Assembly (NCBI GenBank): GCA_031763025.1
Contig: JASSKH010000017.1
Span: forward strand, 5,737,361 to 5,801,360
Length of the DNA: 64,000 bases
Direction: 5' to 3'
Source of the DNA: Macrocystis pyrifera
Taxonomy: Eukaryota > Sar > Phaeophyceae > Laminariales > Laminariaceae
A program made the position numbers and the translations under genes. The notes under the pieces were generated by a model. That model was not told the origin of the DNA. It was given only the letters and a program-made list of their open reading frames with translations, and made no database searches. Each line of letters begins with the position of its first letter. The first letter of the stretch is position 1. Below are positions 56,001 to 64,000 of the stretch, in pieces.

Positions 56001-58659
56001 GGAAAGCGCGAGAGCGTGAGTTATAGCTACATTCGATGAAAATCGACGAGCAGTTGGAATGCTGAACCCTATGCGCGACTAAAAATAAAAGCACGTACCG
56101 GGGGGGGGGGAGAGGGGACGAAACCTGTGACCACGGATTGTCCAGAAGATCGCTGAGGACAAAACCTCCTATTAATACGAGTTATATAGGCTGGAAAGTA
56201 AAAGTGATGATTAAAAAAAAAAAAAAAAAAAAAGTATGAAAACGGAATTTATAGGTAGGTTTTTCCTCATTTTACTGTGGTGGAACATATTAGTAGTGAT
56301 CAGGACCAAGTTTGCATAAGACACACAACAGTAAAAAAACGGAATTTATACGTAGCTTTTTGTTTTTATTTATGGGTATAGTAAAAATAGGGAATATATA
56401 GGTTTTTGTTTTCGTTATGGGTTCTGATCACTATTAATATTACGGAGGTCCATAGTAAATAGGACCAAATGTTGTAGGTAAAAATTTGGTAAATATATAA
56501 GATTTTGTGTGGACCATAGGTCCTATTTACTGTGGTCCCCCGTAACGGTAGGTTCCCCGGTAGTGGTCTCAATTTTGAACGTGACATTACGGGGGACCAT
56601 AGTAAACAGGACCAAATATTGTCAGCAAAAAAAGGTAAATGTATAGGTTTTTACCTATACCACAGGTCCTATTAACTATGGACCCCCGTAATAGCAGCGT
56701 GCCGCTTCGATTTGCTGTCAGCAAAAAAAGGTAAATGTATACCAGGTAGGTTTTAACCTATACCACAGGTCCCATCAACTATGGACCCCCCGTAATAGCA
56801 GCGTGCCGCTTCGATTTGCGGTTGCGCCTTGAAATTGTTGTACGTATGGCAGCGCCGCGGTCGTGCCACATGATGTGCGGGTGTTTTTTTTTTGTCATTG
56901 TGTTATCTTCCCGGCGGGTGGTGAGAGTAGTTGCTTGAAATTAGTCGGGGGCTTTTTTCCAGGGCTATTAACGGGTAGTGACCCGACCCGCGGATCGGGT
57001 TCAGGAGGTCTTTAAAATCTCACGGGTCGGGCCGGGTCGCCCTGACTCGACTCGACCCGACCCGACCCGACCCGACCCGTCCCGTGAGTTTTTTTTGTCC
57101 TCACCCGTGACGAGCCTTGCTTTTTTTTCTGACAGATTTCGTACTGCTGTCGTTTATTTTTTCGGACGAAAAGCGGCTAAAGAGTGTCTACATGCTGCTG
57201 CCCAAAAGTACTCGTATGAATACGTGAAAGTGCAAAAAAAGGGGAATGTGCGGTGGGGCTGCTGTGCTGATGCGTATAAACTAAAAAGTTGGTGCGTTTT
57301 TCTTTTTTCTCTCATTAAAGTTAACTTTGCAGCGGCTCTATTCATACGAGCGAAAAGGCCGTTTTTTTTTCGGACCGGCCTACTATTACGGGGGGGGCAT
57401 AGTAAATAGGACCATATGTTGTAGGCAAAAATAGCGAAGTATATCGTTCTTTTTGTGTACCGTGGGTCCTATTTACTATGGTCCCCCGTAACACCTACTG
57501 TATATGACGCGTGGTGCGATGCGGCTATATTTATAGCTTTTTTAACAGGGATGACAGCTACGGCGTTACGCGTATCTCCCTGTAGTGAAGGTCCGCCGTA
57601 CGTACGTAAGTTTACTTTCTGCCTGTGACGTTTTGCACCCCCTATCCACGGCATGCATATCCCGCATGAGTCCATATAAAGCCCGTAGTAGGCCCGGTGG
57701 AAGTATCACCAGTATCACTGGTGTAACACACAGCCTGCCAAGATGAGTTGCGACCAAATCCTCGATCTCACAGACGTCGTTTTTCAATGTTGTCAATGAG
57801 AATGCCTCAAGAGAGGAGTGGAAACCCCTGAAATGTACAGCAGCACCCAGGACACAGCACGCAGCTCACAGCACAGCCCACAGAGCACTTGTTTTGACGC
57901 GTGGTACGATACGGGTAGCGTTTTATTGGCCGAAACAAATCGGGCTGTGGAAGTAGCCAACATCCAAAGTCAACGCCAAATCCCATGCTTGTTTCGACCA
58001 AACTATTTTTTTTCGACCATTACCCACACCTATACATATATACGACAGGCCGAGCTAGGCTTGATAACATCCTTTCTTTCTTCCAAAAAACATTTTTTTT
58101 TTACGGGGGGGGGGGGTGAGTATTTTTTGCTTGTTGTTTTTTTTAAGAGCTTCTCTCAACTTTGAGTCTCCCAAGTTTGAGGAGGAGGAGGAGGAGGCGG
58201 AGGAGGGGGAAGGAGCCCCAGAAAAAAAAAAGTGGTGGAACGAATATACGCCTACCGCAGCACACAGCTAAGGCAAGAAAATCATGTCGGCTGAGACAAG
58301 TAAAAACACGAGCTATGCTGCCTTTACGGGGGGGTGGAGGGTGTGGTGTACTCATTATCATGCATGGCCGCAGTCGTTTGCCCATAGACCCTCGCATCCC
58401 TAAAATGTTCGGGGGGGGGGGGTACGTACGTATCAGTCAACATTTATCGAGTCTCCTTAAGGAGGGAGGGGGCTGGTCTGTGTTTATGTTTTTTTTACCT
58501 TTGCCCAGAACTCGATCTTAAAGCTGATGTTTTTTTTTTTTCATGTTCTTCTATGACATTCTACGCCCTATATATACAGCTGCCGTTTTTTTTTTCTATC
58601 TTTATTTATATGTACACACGATGAACGATGGCACGGTCACCCGCCAGGGATACGGCAGT

Positions 58660-58729
<70 letters not shown>

Positions 58730-60974
58730 GCTGGTTTTACTACTGTAGCAACGGGAGCCGGGGGCTAAATTGACGCACGGCATGTTTCCAAAAATAAAAA
58801 AAAAAAATGTGGCTGGCAAGTGTGGCGAGCTTTAAACCCTTTTAGAAACTGCGGGTCCCGTTTTGGAGACAAGCCACGGGACTGCAGTCCTCTCTGTGTT
58901 TCGAGTGATTTTGTCACTTGAAAACGAGACTTATCAGTGCCAAAAGGGTCGAGCTTTATTTTTTTACCAGTGCGCCGGAGGATTAGGGCCCATCTTAACG
59001 GGGACTTTCGGCTCTTTCAGTTTGACTTGATTTTTTTTTTCTAATTTAATTTTAAGGGCCCATCTTATCGAGGACTTTCGGTTCTTTCAATTTGACTTGA
59101 TATTTTTTTTCTAATTTAATTTGCATCTGATTATAAACGAAATTTAGTGTTCCCCGTTAAGATGGGCCCTTACTAAATAAAACACACACAATTTGCGATT
59201 TATTCATACTGCTTTAGGCGTATCACCCGTCAGTCAGAAAATGCTGGGCGCAAAACGTGCCCCCTCTGCATATCGCACTTGTAGAGAGGACCGCACCGCC
59301 GTAGAGGCCTTTTCTCCTTTTTTTCCATCCCATCTATTTACCTTCGCCCTATAGATGCTTCTTCAGCTGGCTTCCCTGTCGTACACCCCGTCCGGGGTCA
59401 GTCACGTAGCAAACACCTCTTCTCCTACCACGCCCCTTAGGAAAGCCGGCATGCTCCGTCCTGGCATTGTGGTGATGCGAGGGTCTATCTGGTCATGCGA
59501 CACCGGCCATGGCCTGAGGGTCTATGGTCATACGACACGGGCCATGGCGTGAGGGTCTATGGTCATACGACAACGCCCATGTCCCCCCCCCCTATATTAT
59601 ATATAGGTTCAGTTGGCGTCGGTTGGTAACGACACTGTAAAACGTGCCGCTCGCTACTCCAGCTAGACAACCAGGGTACCGTTTTTTTTTTCATTTTTGG
59701 CGGTCGGTCACAGCTGGTGGTCGAGTTACTGTAGATCATTGTACGGGGTGGAGAACCTTTTCTCCGCACAAGGGGAATGGTCGTATCACGGTAGTGTTTA
59801 TTGTGAGGCACCCAAGAGGCAGTTACGCAGTACTCCTCCCGTTGTTGTCTCTGGAAAGTGGTTACACCGGAAACTATTACGGGGGTCCATAGTTAACAGG
59901 ACCAAATATTGTTAGTAAAAATACCTAAATATATAGGTTTTTATGTATGCCATAGGTCCTGTTAACTATAGACCCCCGTAATAGGTTAACTCATTCAAGC
60001 TGTCATCCATGTGCAAGTCCCCCTCACGAGCGGTTCTTAGCAGGATGCAGCTCACCCTTCGTGCGACTCGCCGGACACCTCACGTTACGATTCGCGCTTG
60101 GTGCAAGCAATATCTGCCTGGTTGGTGAAAACCCGACGTGCTCCGTCCCGGCGTTGTAGGGATGCGAGGGTCTATGGTCATACGACTACGGCCATGCATG
60201 ATATCTATGACGGGGGACCATAGTAAATGGGACCCAATGTTGTTAGTCAAAAGAGGGAAATACGTAGGTTTTTGTGTGTACCGTAGGTCCTATTTACTAT
60301 GGCCCCCAGTAATAATACACCCCCTCCCCTCCCGTATTACGGCGCGCGCCTTTTATTAACCGCGAAAAAATGTCCAGTATTTTCTACCCTCGCCGACCTC
60401 GCGTCGAATCGCGCGTACACAACGTTTTTTTCGTTTTCTTTTTAATACGAGTGGGATTGCAAAACGTATTGGGCAGTGCAAATGGGATTGCAACTACAAT
60501 GTGCAGTGCGAATGGGATTGCAAACATGTTGGGCAGCGCCTGAGTGGAGGGTCCCCGCCAGTCAGAAAATGCTGGGCACAAACGTACCCCCCTCTGCATA
60601 CCGCACTGTAGAGGCATGACTCACAAAATTAACTTTGACACCCCCCCCCCCCCCCCTAATTGCTGTCTCTGGAAGTGGCCACACCGGAAATTAAACTAAC
60701 TCATTGAAGCTGTCATCCATATGCAAGAAAGTCCGCCTCACTAGCGGTTCTTAGTAGGATGCAGCTCACCCTTCATGCGACTCGCCGGACACCTCACGGT
60801 GCTTCGCGCTTGGTGCAAGCAATGTCTGCCTGGTCGGTGAAAACCCGACATGCTCCGTCCCGGCGTTGTAGGGATGCGAGGGTCTATGGTCATACAACAA
60901 GGGCGTGCATGAGATCGAGTACATCTCTCTTATCGAGTACACCCCCCCCCCCCCCCCCCCCCCCCCTAATGAGT

Positions 60975-61008
<34 letters not shown>

Positions 61009-61196
61009 CTAAACCCGTTTTGATACCCCCCGTTTTCGGACTGGACGGGAGTTCCAGGTGCGAGCTGCGCAGGGGCTCGGGGACGCCCTAGTGGTGAACA
61101 ACATCGGGGCCGGCAGGGATGAGTCGTTCATTGCCACCACCCTGGCAAGACTCGGGGAGCTGCTGCGGAGGAAGGTGCAGGCGGTCCGCATGTCGG
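50082..61196 (+). CDS. Inositol-monophosphatase-family protein, first 5 exons, gene runs off the window
   Basis: Exons: 50082-50146 (ATG), 51548-51677, 53904-54067, 54733-54829 and 61058-61196. All are GT-AG with matching phases (AA|G, 0, CG|A, 0, then phase 1 open), giving 198 residues so far. The N-terminus [21 protein letters not shown] joins [10 protein letters not shown] and then [12 protein letters not shown]. Exon 3 carries the metal-site glutamates in FIGEES and the signature [18 protein letters not shown]. Exon 4 has [18 protein letters not shown] and GAFLNG. Exon 5 has [11 protein letters not shown] and VQAVRMSG. The family hydrolyses phosphomonoesters such as inositol phosphates with Mg2+. 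The C-terminal WD-containing metal motif is not in the window and should lie past 64 kb. Exon 4 has a tandem TAGCAG acceptor, so it could start at 54730 with one extra residue. Exon 3 contains an internal GTGAGT, but reading through keeps CVSIALV. Confidence 0.88.
52265..52590 (+). repeat. GGTTGTTGAT-type simple repeat in phosphatase intron 2
   Basis: G/T-rich degenerate repeat (TTGGTGGTTGATAGTTGGTG) spanning about 320 bp; no coding signal. Confidence 0.75.
53087..53195. mobile_element. M1 MITE in phosphatase intron 2
   Basis: Subfamily a, both ends intact, inserted in a GGT/GGTGAT-rich simple repeat that continues on both sides. Confidence 0.9.
53200..53320 (+). repeat. GGTGGT/GATGGTG simple repeat
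   Basis: Continuous with the GGT repeat before the M1 at 53087, showing that M1 landed within it. Confidence 0.75.
55191..55315 (+). repeat. 60-bp tandem duplication
   Basis: CTGAGATTCAGTCCCTCTCC to TGCGTTC(G/A)ATCTT repeats twice with three differences; a recent event in phosphatase intron 4. Confidence 0.85.
55561..55777. mobile_element. M1 subfamily b, middle of the triple nest
   Basis: The left half begins TACTACGGGGGTCC; the right half ends ATAGACCCCCGTAAATA. It is interrupted at AAATATTG|C-TA by the innermost copy. Confidence 0.87.
55599..55707. mobile_element. M1 subfamily b, innermost of the triple nest
   Basis: An uninterrupted copy from TATTACGGGGGTCC to GTACCCCCGTAATA, flanked by TA on both sides. 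It must be the last of the three to arrive. Confidence 0.9.
55883..56233 (+). mobile_element. SINE B, full length, with TATTAATA micro-insertion
   Basis: tRNA-like head, body and poly-A tail (17 A). Relative to 4714, the CCTCCTACGAG site reads CCTCCTATTAATACGAG, and the next TA reads TATATA. It sits within an M1-c-like repeat. Confidence 0.85.
56438..56547. mobile_element. M1 MITE, subfamily a
   Basis: Left TATTACGGAGGTCCATAG, right TGTGGTCCCCCGTAAC. It follows an older M1-c-like remnant (about 56277-56435) that is too degraded to delimit well. Confidence 0.88.
56585..56693. mobile_element. M1 MITE, with duplicated 3' half
   Basis: Complete copy. Its right half plus about 22 bp of flank is repeated directly downstream (56716-56818). 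Confidence 0.88.
56716..56818. repeat. Tandem duplicate of the M1 right half plus flank
   Basis: This repeats the segment from GTCAGCAAAAAAAGGTAAAT to the flank GCAGCGTGCCGCTTCGATTT. It differs by a 7-bp insertion that turns a TA into TACCAGGTA at 56740-56748, plus a few substitutions. The older copy preserves the empty site. Confidence 0.9.
57050..57081 (+). repeat. CCCGA pentanucleotide tract
   Basis: CGACTCGACCCGACCCGACC and onward, six or more units, with degenerate GACCCG copies from 56980. Confidence 0.75.
57384..57492. mobile_element. M1 MITE, subfamily a
   Basis: Left TATTACGGGGGGGGCATAGT, right ACTATGGTCCCCCGTAACA. It lies in phosphatase intron 4. Confidence 0.88.
58320..58425 (-). 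repeat. Element A 3' end
   Basis: CATTATCATGCATGGCCGCA to CATCCCTAAAATG, next to GGGGGGGTGGAGGG on one side and a 10-bp G-run on the other. Confidence 0.7.
58657..58732 (+). repeat. AGC triplet repeat
   Basis: About 25 AGC units with one AAC interruption; likely length-polymorphic. Confidence 0.9.
58833..58950. mobile_element. F palindromic element, uninterrupted
   Basis: Left TAAACCCTTTTAGAAACTGC then GGTCCCGTTTTGGAGACAAG; right AAAACGAGACTTATCAGTGC then CAAAAGGGTC. An extra CGGGACTGCAGTCC lies near the centre. Confidence 0.65.
58986..59169. mobile_element. PIF/Harbinger-like MITE with internal duplication
   Basis: Inverted ends GGGCCCATCTTAACGGGGA and TCCCCGTTAAGATGGGCCC, flanked by TTA on both sides. 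A 3-bp TTA duplication and G/C-rich ends suit the PIF/Harbinger group. The left end and about 70 bp are repeated once in tandem inside the element. Confidence 0.75.
59450..59600 (+). repeat. Element A 3' end with a triplicated 36-bp segment
   Basis: The segment GAGGGTCTATGGTCATACGA with GGCCATGGC occurs three times in tandem before a C-run at 59583-59592, a local expansion not seen in other copies. Confidence 0.7.
59875..59983. mobile_element. M1 MITE inside element A
   Basis: Subfamily b. It interrupts the full-length element A at 59602-60345 between CACCGGAAA and GTTAACTCATTCAAGC, so it is younger than that copy. Confidence 0.9.
60206..60314. mobile_element. M1 MITE at the 3' end of element A
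   Basis: Subfamily a. It sits between GCATGATATC and the C-rich tail of the same element A copy, making that copy doubly interrupted. Confidence 0.87.
60640..61015 (+). repeat. Element A, partial, C-runs at both ends
   Basis: Begins after a C-run (60640-60656) with TTGCTGTCTCTGGAAGTGGC and ends in two C-runs (60942-60966 and 60977-61005) separated by TAATGAGTA. It ends about 40 bp before phosphatase exon 5. Confidence 0.77.
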
Positions 61197-61204
61197 GTGA
61201 GAAA

Positions 61205-62203
61205 GGGGATGGGGGGGGGGGGGGTAGGTGTAAATAGCGGGGGAGGTGGGGGTACTCGATATTATGCACGGCCCAGTCCTATGACCATAGACCCTCGCAT
61301 ACTTACAATGCCGGGGGGGGTGTACTCCGATAGGAGAGATGTACTCGATCTCATGCATGGCCGTAATCGTATGACCGTAGACCCTCGCATCCCTATAATG
61401 ACGGGACGGAGCATCTCGGGTTTTCACCGACCACGCAGGCATTGCTTGCACCAAGCGCGAAGTGCCGTGAGGTGTCCGGCGAGTCGCATGAAGGGTGAGC
61501 TGCATCCTATTAATACTAAGAACCGCTTGTGAGGCGGACTTCCCGGGGGTGGGGGGGGGGGGGGGTACTCATGTGATGCTTGGGGGTAGTCGTGTGACCG
61601 TAAACCCTCACATGCCTACGATGCTGGAACGGAGCACGTCGGCTTTTCACCGACCAGGCAGATGCTGCTCGCACCAAGCGCGAAGCGCCATGAGGTCTTC
61701 GGCGAGTCGCATGAAGGTTGACCTGCAGCCTATTACGGGGGTCCGTAGTTAACAGGACCTATGGTGTACATAAAAAACCTATATATTTACCTATTTTTAC
61801 TAACAAAATTTGGTCCCGTTAACTATGGACCCCCGTAATACTATGAACCGCTTGTGAGGCAGACTTGGGCACCTTGTGCGTACCGTCTTGGACATGGATG
61901 ACAACGTCGAAGGACGTGATTTAGTTTCTCTGTATAGCCATTTCCAGAGACAGCACTGGACACACATACTGTGTAACTGCCTCGTGGGTGCCAGGCCATA
62001 CACACACTGCGTGATACGATGACCCCCCCCCCCCCCTTGTGCGGAGTTCTGACTCTCCACCCCCGCACAAATATGATGTACTGTAACTCGGTCATCACAC
62101 CAGGTACGACAAGAGAATCAGTAAACGGCACCCTGATTGTCTAGTACGGTCAAGTGATTAGTGAGTTTTACTGCGTCGTTGCCAACCGACGCCAACCCAA
62201 CCT
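61205..62203 (-). repeat. Cluster of three element A copies, same orientation
   Basis: Fragments at about 61255-61312 and 61330-61545, and a near full-length copy at 61560-62203 interrupted by M1 (61731-61840). Each 3' end faces a G-run on plus (61211, 61313, 61550). The upstream end GTTGGCGTCGGTTGGCAACG lies near 62200. Confidence 0.75.
61731..61840. mobile_element. M1 MITE inside a minus-strand element A
   Basis: Subfamily b. It splits the element A copy at CTGCAGCC|TATGAACCGC, the position where other copies have CATCCTACTAAGAACCGC. Confidence 0.9.
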
Positions 62204-62205
62204 AT

Positions 62206-62620
62206 GTAGGTGGGCCGCGTGCCTACTGGGATCATTTCCGTGGGTTCGGGTCTCACCGAGTGCATACTCGGAAGTATTTTTTTTTTGCAAAAAAAAATTG
62301 ACTGGCGGAAAGCGCGAGAGCGTGAGTTAGCAACATTCGATGAAAATCGACGAGCGGTGGGAATGCTGAACCCTATGCGCGACAAAAAAAAAAAAACTAA
62401 AGGCACGTACCGCGGGGGAGAAGGGACGGACGACACTTGTGACCAAGGCTTGTCCAGAAGATCGCTGAGGGTAGAACCTCCTACCACTCTGACCGAAAAT
62501 ATAACACCCATTTGGACTCTGAGACCTGTTTCAAACGGTTTTTATATTTCCGGTCAGAGTGGTACGAATTAAGCTGGAAAGTAAAAGTGATGACGAAAAC
62601 AAAAAACAAAAAACAAAAAA
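62206..62620 (+). mobile_element. SINE B, 5'-truncated, interrupted by M2
   Basis: Starts inside the tRNA-like head (AGGTGGGCCGCGTGCCTAC) directly after an element A end, and finishes with an (AAAAAC)n tail. The 79-bp M2 element sits at 62484-62562. Confidence 0.82.
62484..62562. mobile_element. MITE with CCACTCTGACCG ends (M2), inside SINE B
   Basis: 79 bp with inverted ends CCACTCTGACCGAAAATATA and TATATTTCCGGTCAGAGTGG, flanked by TA. Other SINE B copies have a single TA here (CCTCCTACGAG at 4714), so this is a precise empty/filled pair showing a TA target duplication. Confidence 0.88.
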
Positions 62621-62649
62621 TGTACAGAAATATGCGTACATATCCTCTG

Positions 62650-62792
62650 GTGTACATACGGAGGGTGGTGTTATAGTGCATTGGGGGGAGATGGGGGTAA
62701 AGTATATGGGAGGGGGGGGGGTGTATGTAGAGGGAGGGGAGGTTAGTGTGAATGGGGTGGGGTGTTAATGTACATGGGCAAGGTGAGTAGTA

Positions 62793-62829
<37 letters not shown>

Positions 62830-63240
62830 GGGGCTAGTGTAGATGGACATGGGTGTTTTTAATAGTGTAAATAGGAGGGGGGGGTGAGTTTTTCATGGGA
62901 GGGGGGGGGTAGTGTAAATAGGAGGGGGGGTGAGTTTTTTATTGGAGGGGGGGGAAGTTAGTGTTGATGAGGGGGGGTTAGTATAAATGAGGGGGGTCAG
63001 TGTAAATGAGCAGGAGGACCAGTTTAAATATGAGGGGGGGGGTTAGTGCGAATGAGGGGGGGTGGTTAGTGTAAATAGGAGAGGGTGAGTATTTTATGGG
63101 AGGGAATGGGTTAGTGTAAATGGGCAAGGGGGTTAGTGTGTTAGGCGGGAGGGTGAGTTTTTTTTGTGGGAGGGGGGAGGGGCTAGTGTAAATGGGGGAA
63201 GTGTAGTGTATATGAGCGGGGGACGGTAGATGTTGGCACG
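62650..63240 (+). repeat. G-rich minisatellite
   Basis: About 15 units of the type GTTAGTGTAAATGGG with GGGAGGGGGG blocks, including a 37-bp G-run at 62796-62828. The plus strand has dense potential G-quadruplex motifs. Confidence 0.8.
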
Positions 63241-63280
63241 AATTAAACGGAGAGAAGTGGAGCCAGCAGCAGAGACAGGG

Positions 63281-63313
<33 letters not shown>

Positions 63314-63791
63314 TGCTTTTGCCGCGTCTACCGCCGCTGCTTGGAGACGATGTCCGTTGTTGGTGGTGTTGGTGTTTATCCTGGCTGCTTCGTGTAGCTG
63401 CTGATTTTTTTTTTTTTTTTCGCATCCTTGGAAGTCCCATAGGGATCAGTGTGTTTGTATAATGTATGCTCAGTTTTCGTCGGGGAGTTTACGATCTGCC
63501 CTTGACCACAAAATATTTACCGAACCACCGGACAAGGCGTTTTTCACGCAAACGCCGTCCGTACGGGCGGGACCACAGGCCGGCGCAGGAGAGGCCCCAT
63601 CCAATCTGATACGTGACGGCGGATGTGCCATCTGTCATCGGCCCTCACCCTTTTTGGAAGAAACGACGAAAAAAACCACTGTTACGGTGGAACGGAGAAC
63701 GGAGTAGTCAGGCCCTAATGTGGTGTTTATATAAACACACGGGGGATACCTGGTATATAGTTTTTTCGGTACCATGGCGAGGTCTGATTAC

Positions 63792-64000
63792 TATTACGGG
63801 GGACCATAGGAAATAGGACCAAATATTGGTATTACGGAGGTACGTAGTTAATAGGACCTATGGTATACATAAAAAACCTAACAAGATTTATCTATTTTTA
63901 CTGACAAAATTTGGTCCCGTTAACTGTGGACCCCCGTAATAGTAAAGATTGGGAATATATATATAGGTTTTTGTGGGTACCGTAGGTCCTATTTACTCTA
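63792..64000. mobile_element. M1 MITE, outer element of a nest, cut by the window edge
   Basis: The left half runs to AAATATTGG; the right half resumes GTAAAGATTGGGAATATATA after the inner copy and continues to the last base of the window. Confidence 0.87.
63830..63941. mobile_element. M1 MITE, subfamily b, nested in M1
   Basis: From TATTACGGAGGTACGTAG to GTGGACCCCCGTAATA. It uses the same central TA as the other nests. Confidence 0.88.

Larger units (their letters stand above)
59602..60345 (+). repeat. Element A, full length, interrupted by two M1 copies
   Basis: Starts CAGTTGGCGTCGGTTGGTAA and ends in C-rich sequence near 60320-60335. M1 at 59875-59983 and 60206-60314 account for the extra length. 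Confidence 0.75.

Noticed and set aside
63462-63707. Next exon of the phosphatase
   Set aside because: No frame here resembles the expected segment after VRMSG; the remaining exons are probably beyond the window.

Overview
This is a repeat-rich eukaryotic nuclear window. It has spliceosomal introns from about 0.1 to 6 kb, host exons scattered among dense non-autonomous transposons, tRNA-derived SINEs, minisatellites and long poly-G/poly-C tracts. No bacterial or organellar signature is visible. The intron-rich style, and a LINE tail and gag-like fragment that I recall from algal heterokonts, make a large stramenopile (brown-alga-like) genome my best guess. That is inference from memory, not shown by the sequence.

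Layout. 1-12 kb: a decayed LINE tail and clusters of small elements. 13.08-18.13 kb (minus): an eight-exon gene that keeps one reading frame across all its splice sites. It joins a DDE-transposase-like N-terminal region, a complete DEDDy 3'-5' exonuclease domain and a long C-terminal region. 18.4-33 kb: tRNA-like repeats, an LTR-element fossil, a diverged inverted-repeat pair, tandem arrays and minisatellites. 34.70-49.44 kb (minus): a six-exon AAAP/SLC38-type amino-acid transporter whose introns hold a large palindrome, tandem duplications, a TAGGG tract and many elements. 50.08 kb to beyond the right edge (plus): the first five exons of an inositol-monophosphatase-family gene, head to head with the transporter across about 640 bp.

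The main discovery-type signal is in the small repeats. One TA-target palindromic MITE family (here M1, about 108 bp, ends TTACGGGGG) has about 28 copies. It repeatedly inserts into the centre of other M1 copies, up to three deep, and into the middle of another palindromic family (F). Paired repeats also show 'empty' TA sites beside 'filled' sites carrying only a few extra bases (TATTAATA, TACAGTA, TACCAGGTA). These look like excision footprints of TA-target cut-and-paste elements; TATTAATA is what M1 would leave if two bases stayed at each end. If so, the window records recent MITE traffic, and some footprints touch host exons. A second unusual family (element A, about 520 bp) ends next to poly-C tracts in most copies, which accounts for many of the G/C homopolymers.

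The transporter and phosphatase are housekeeping genes and probably share a promoter region. The exonuclease fusion is more likely a mobile-element-derived or domesticated gene.
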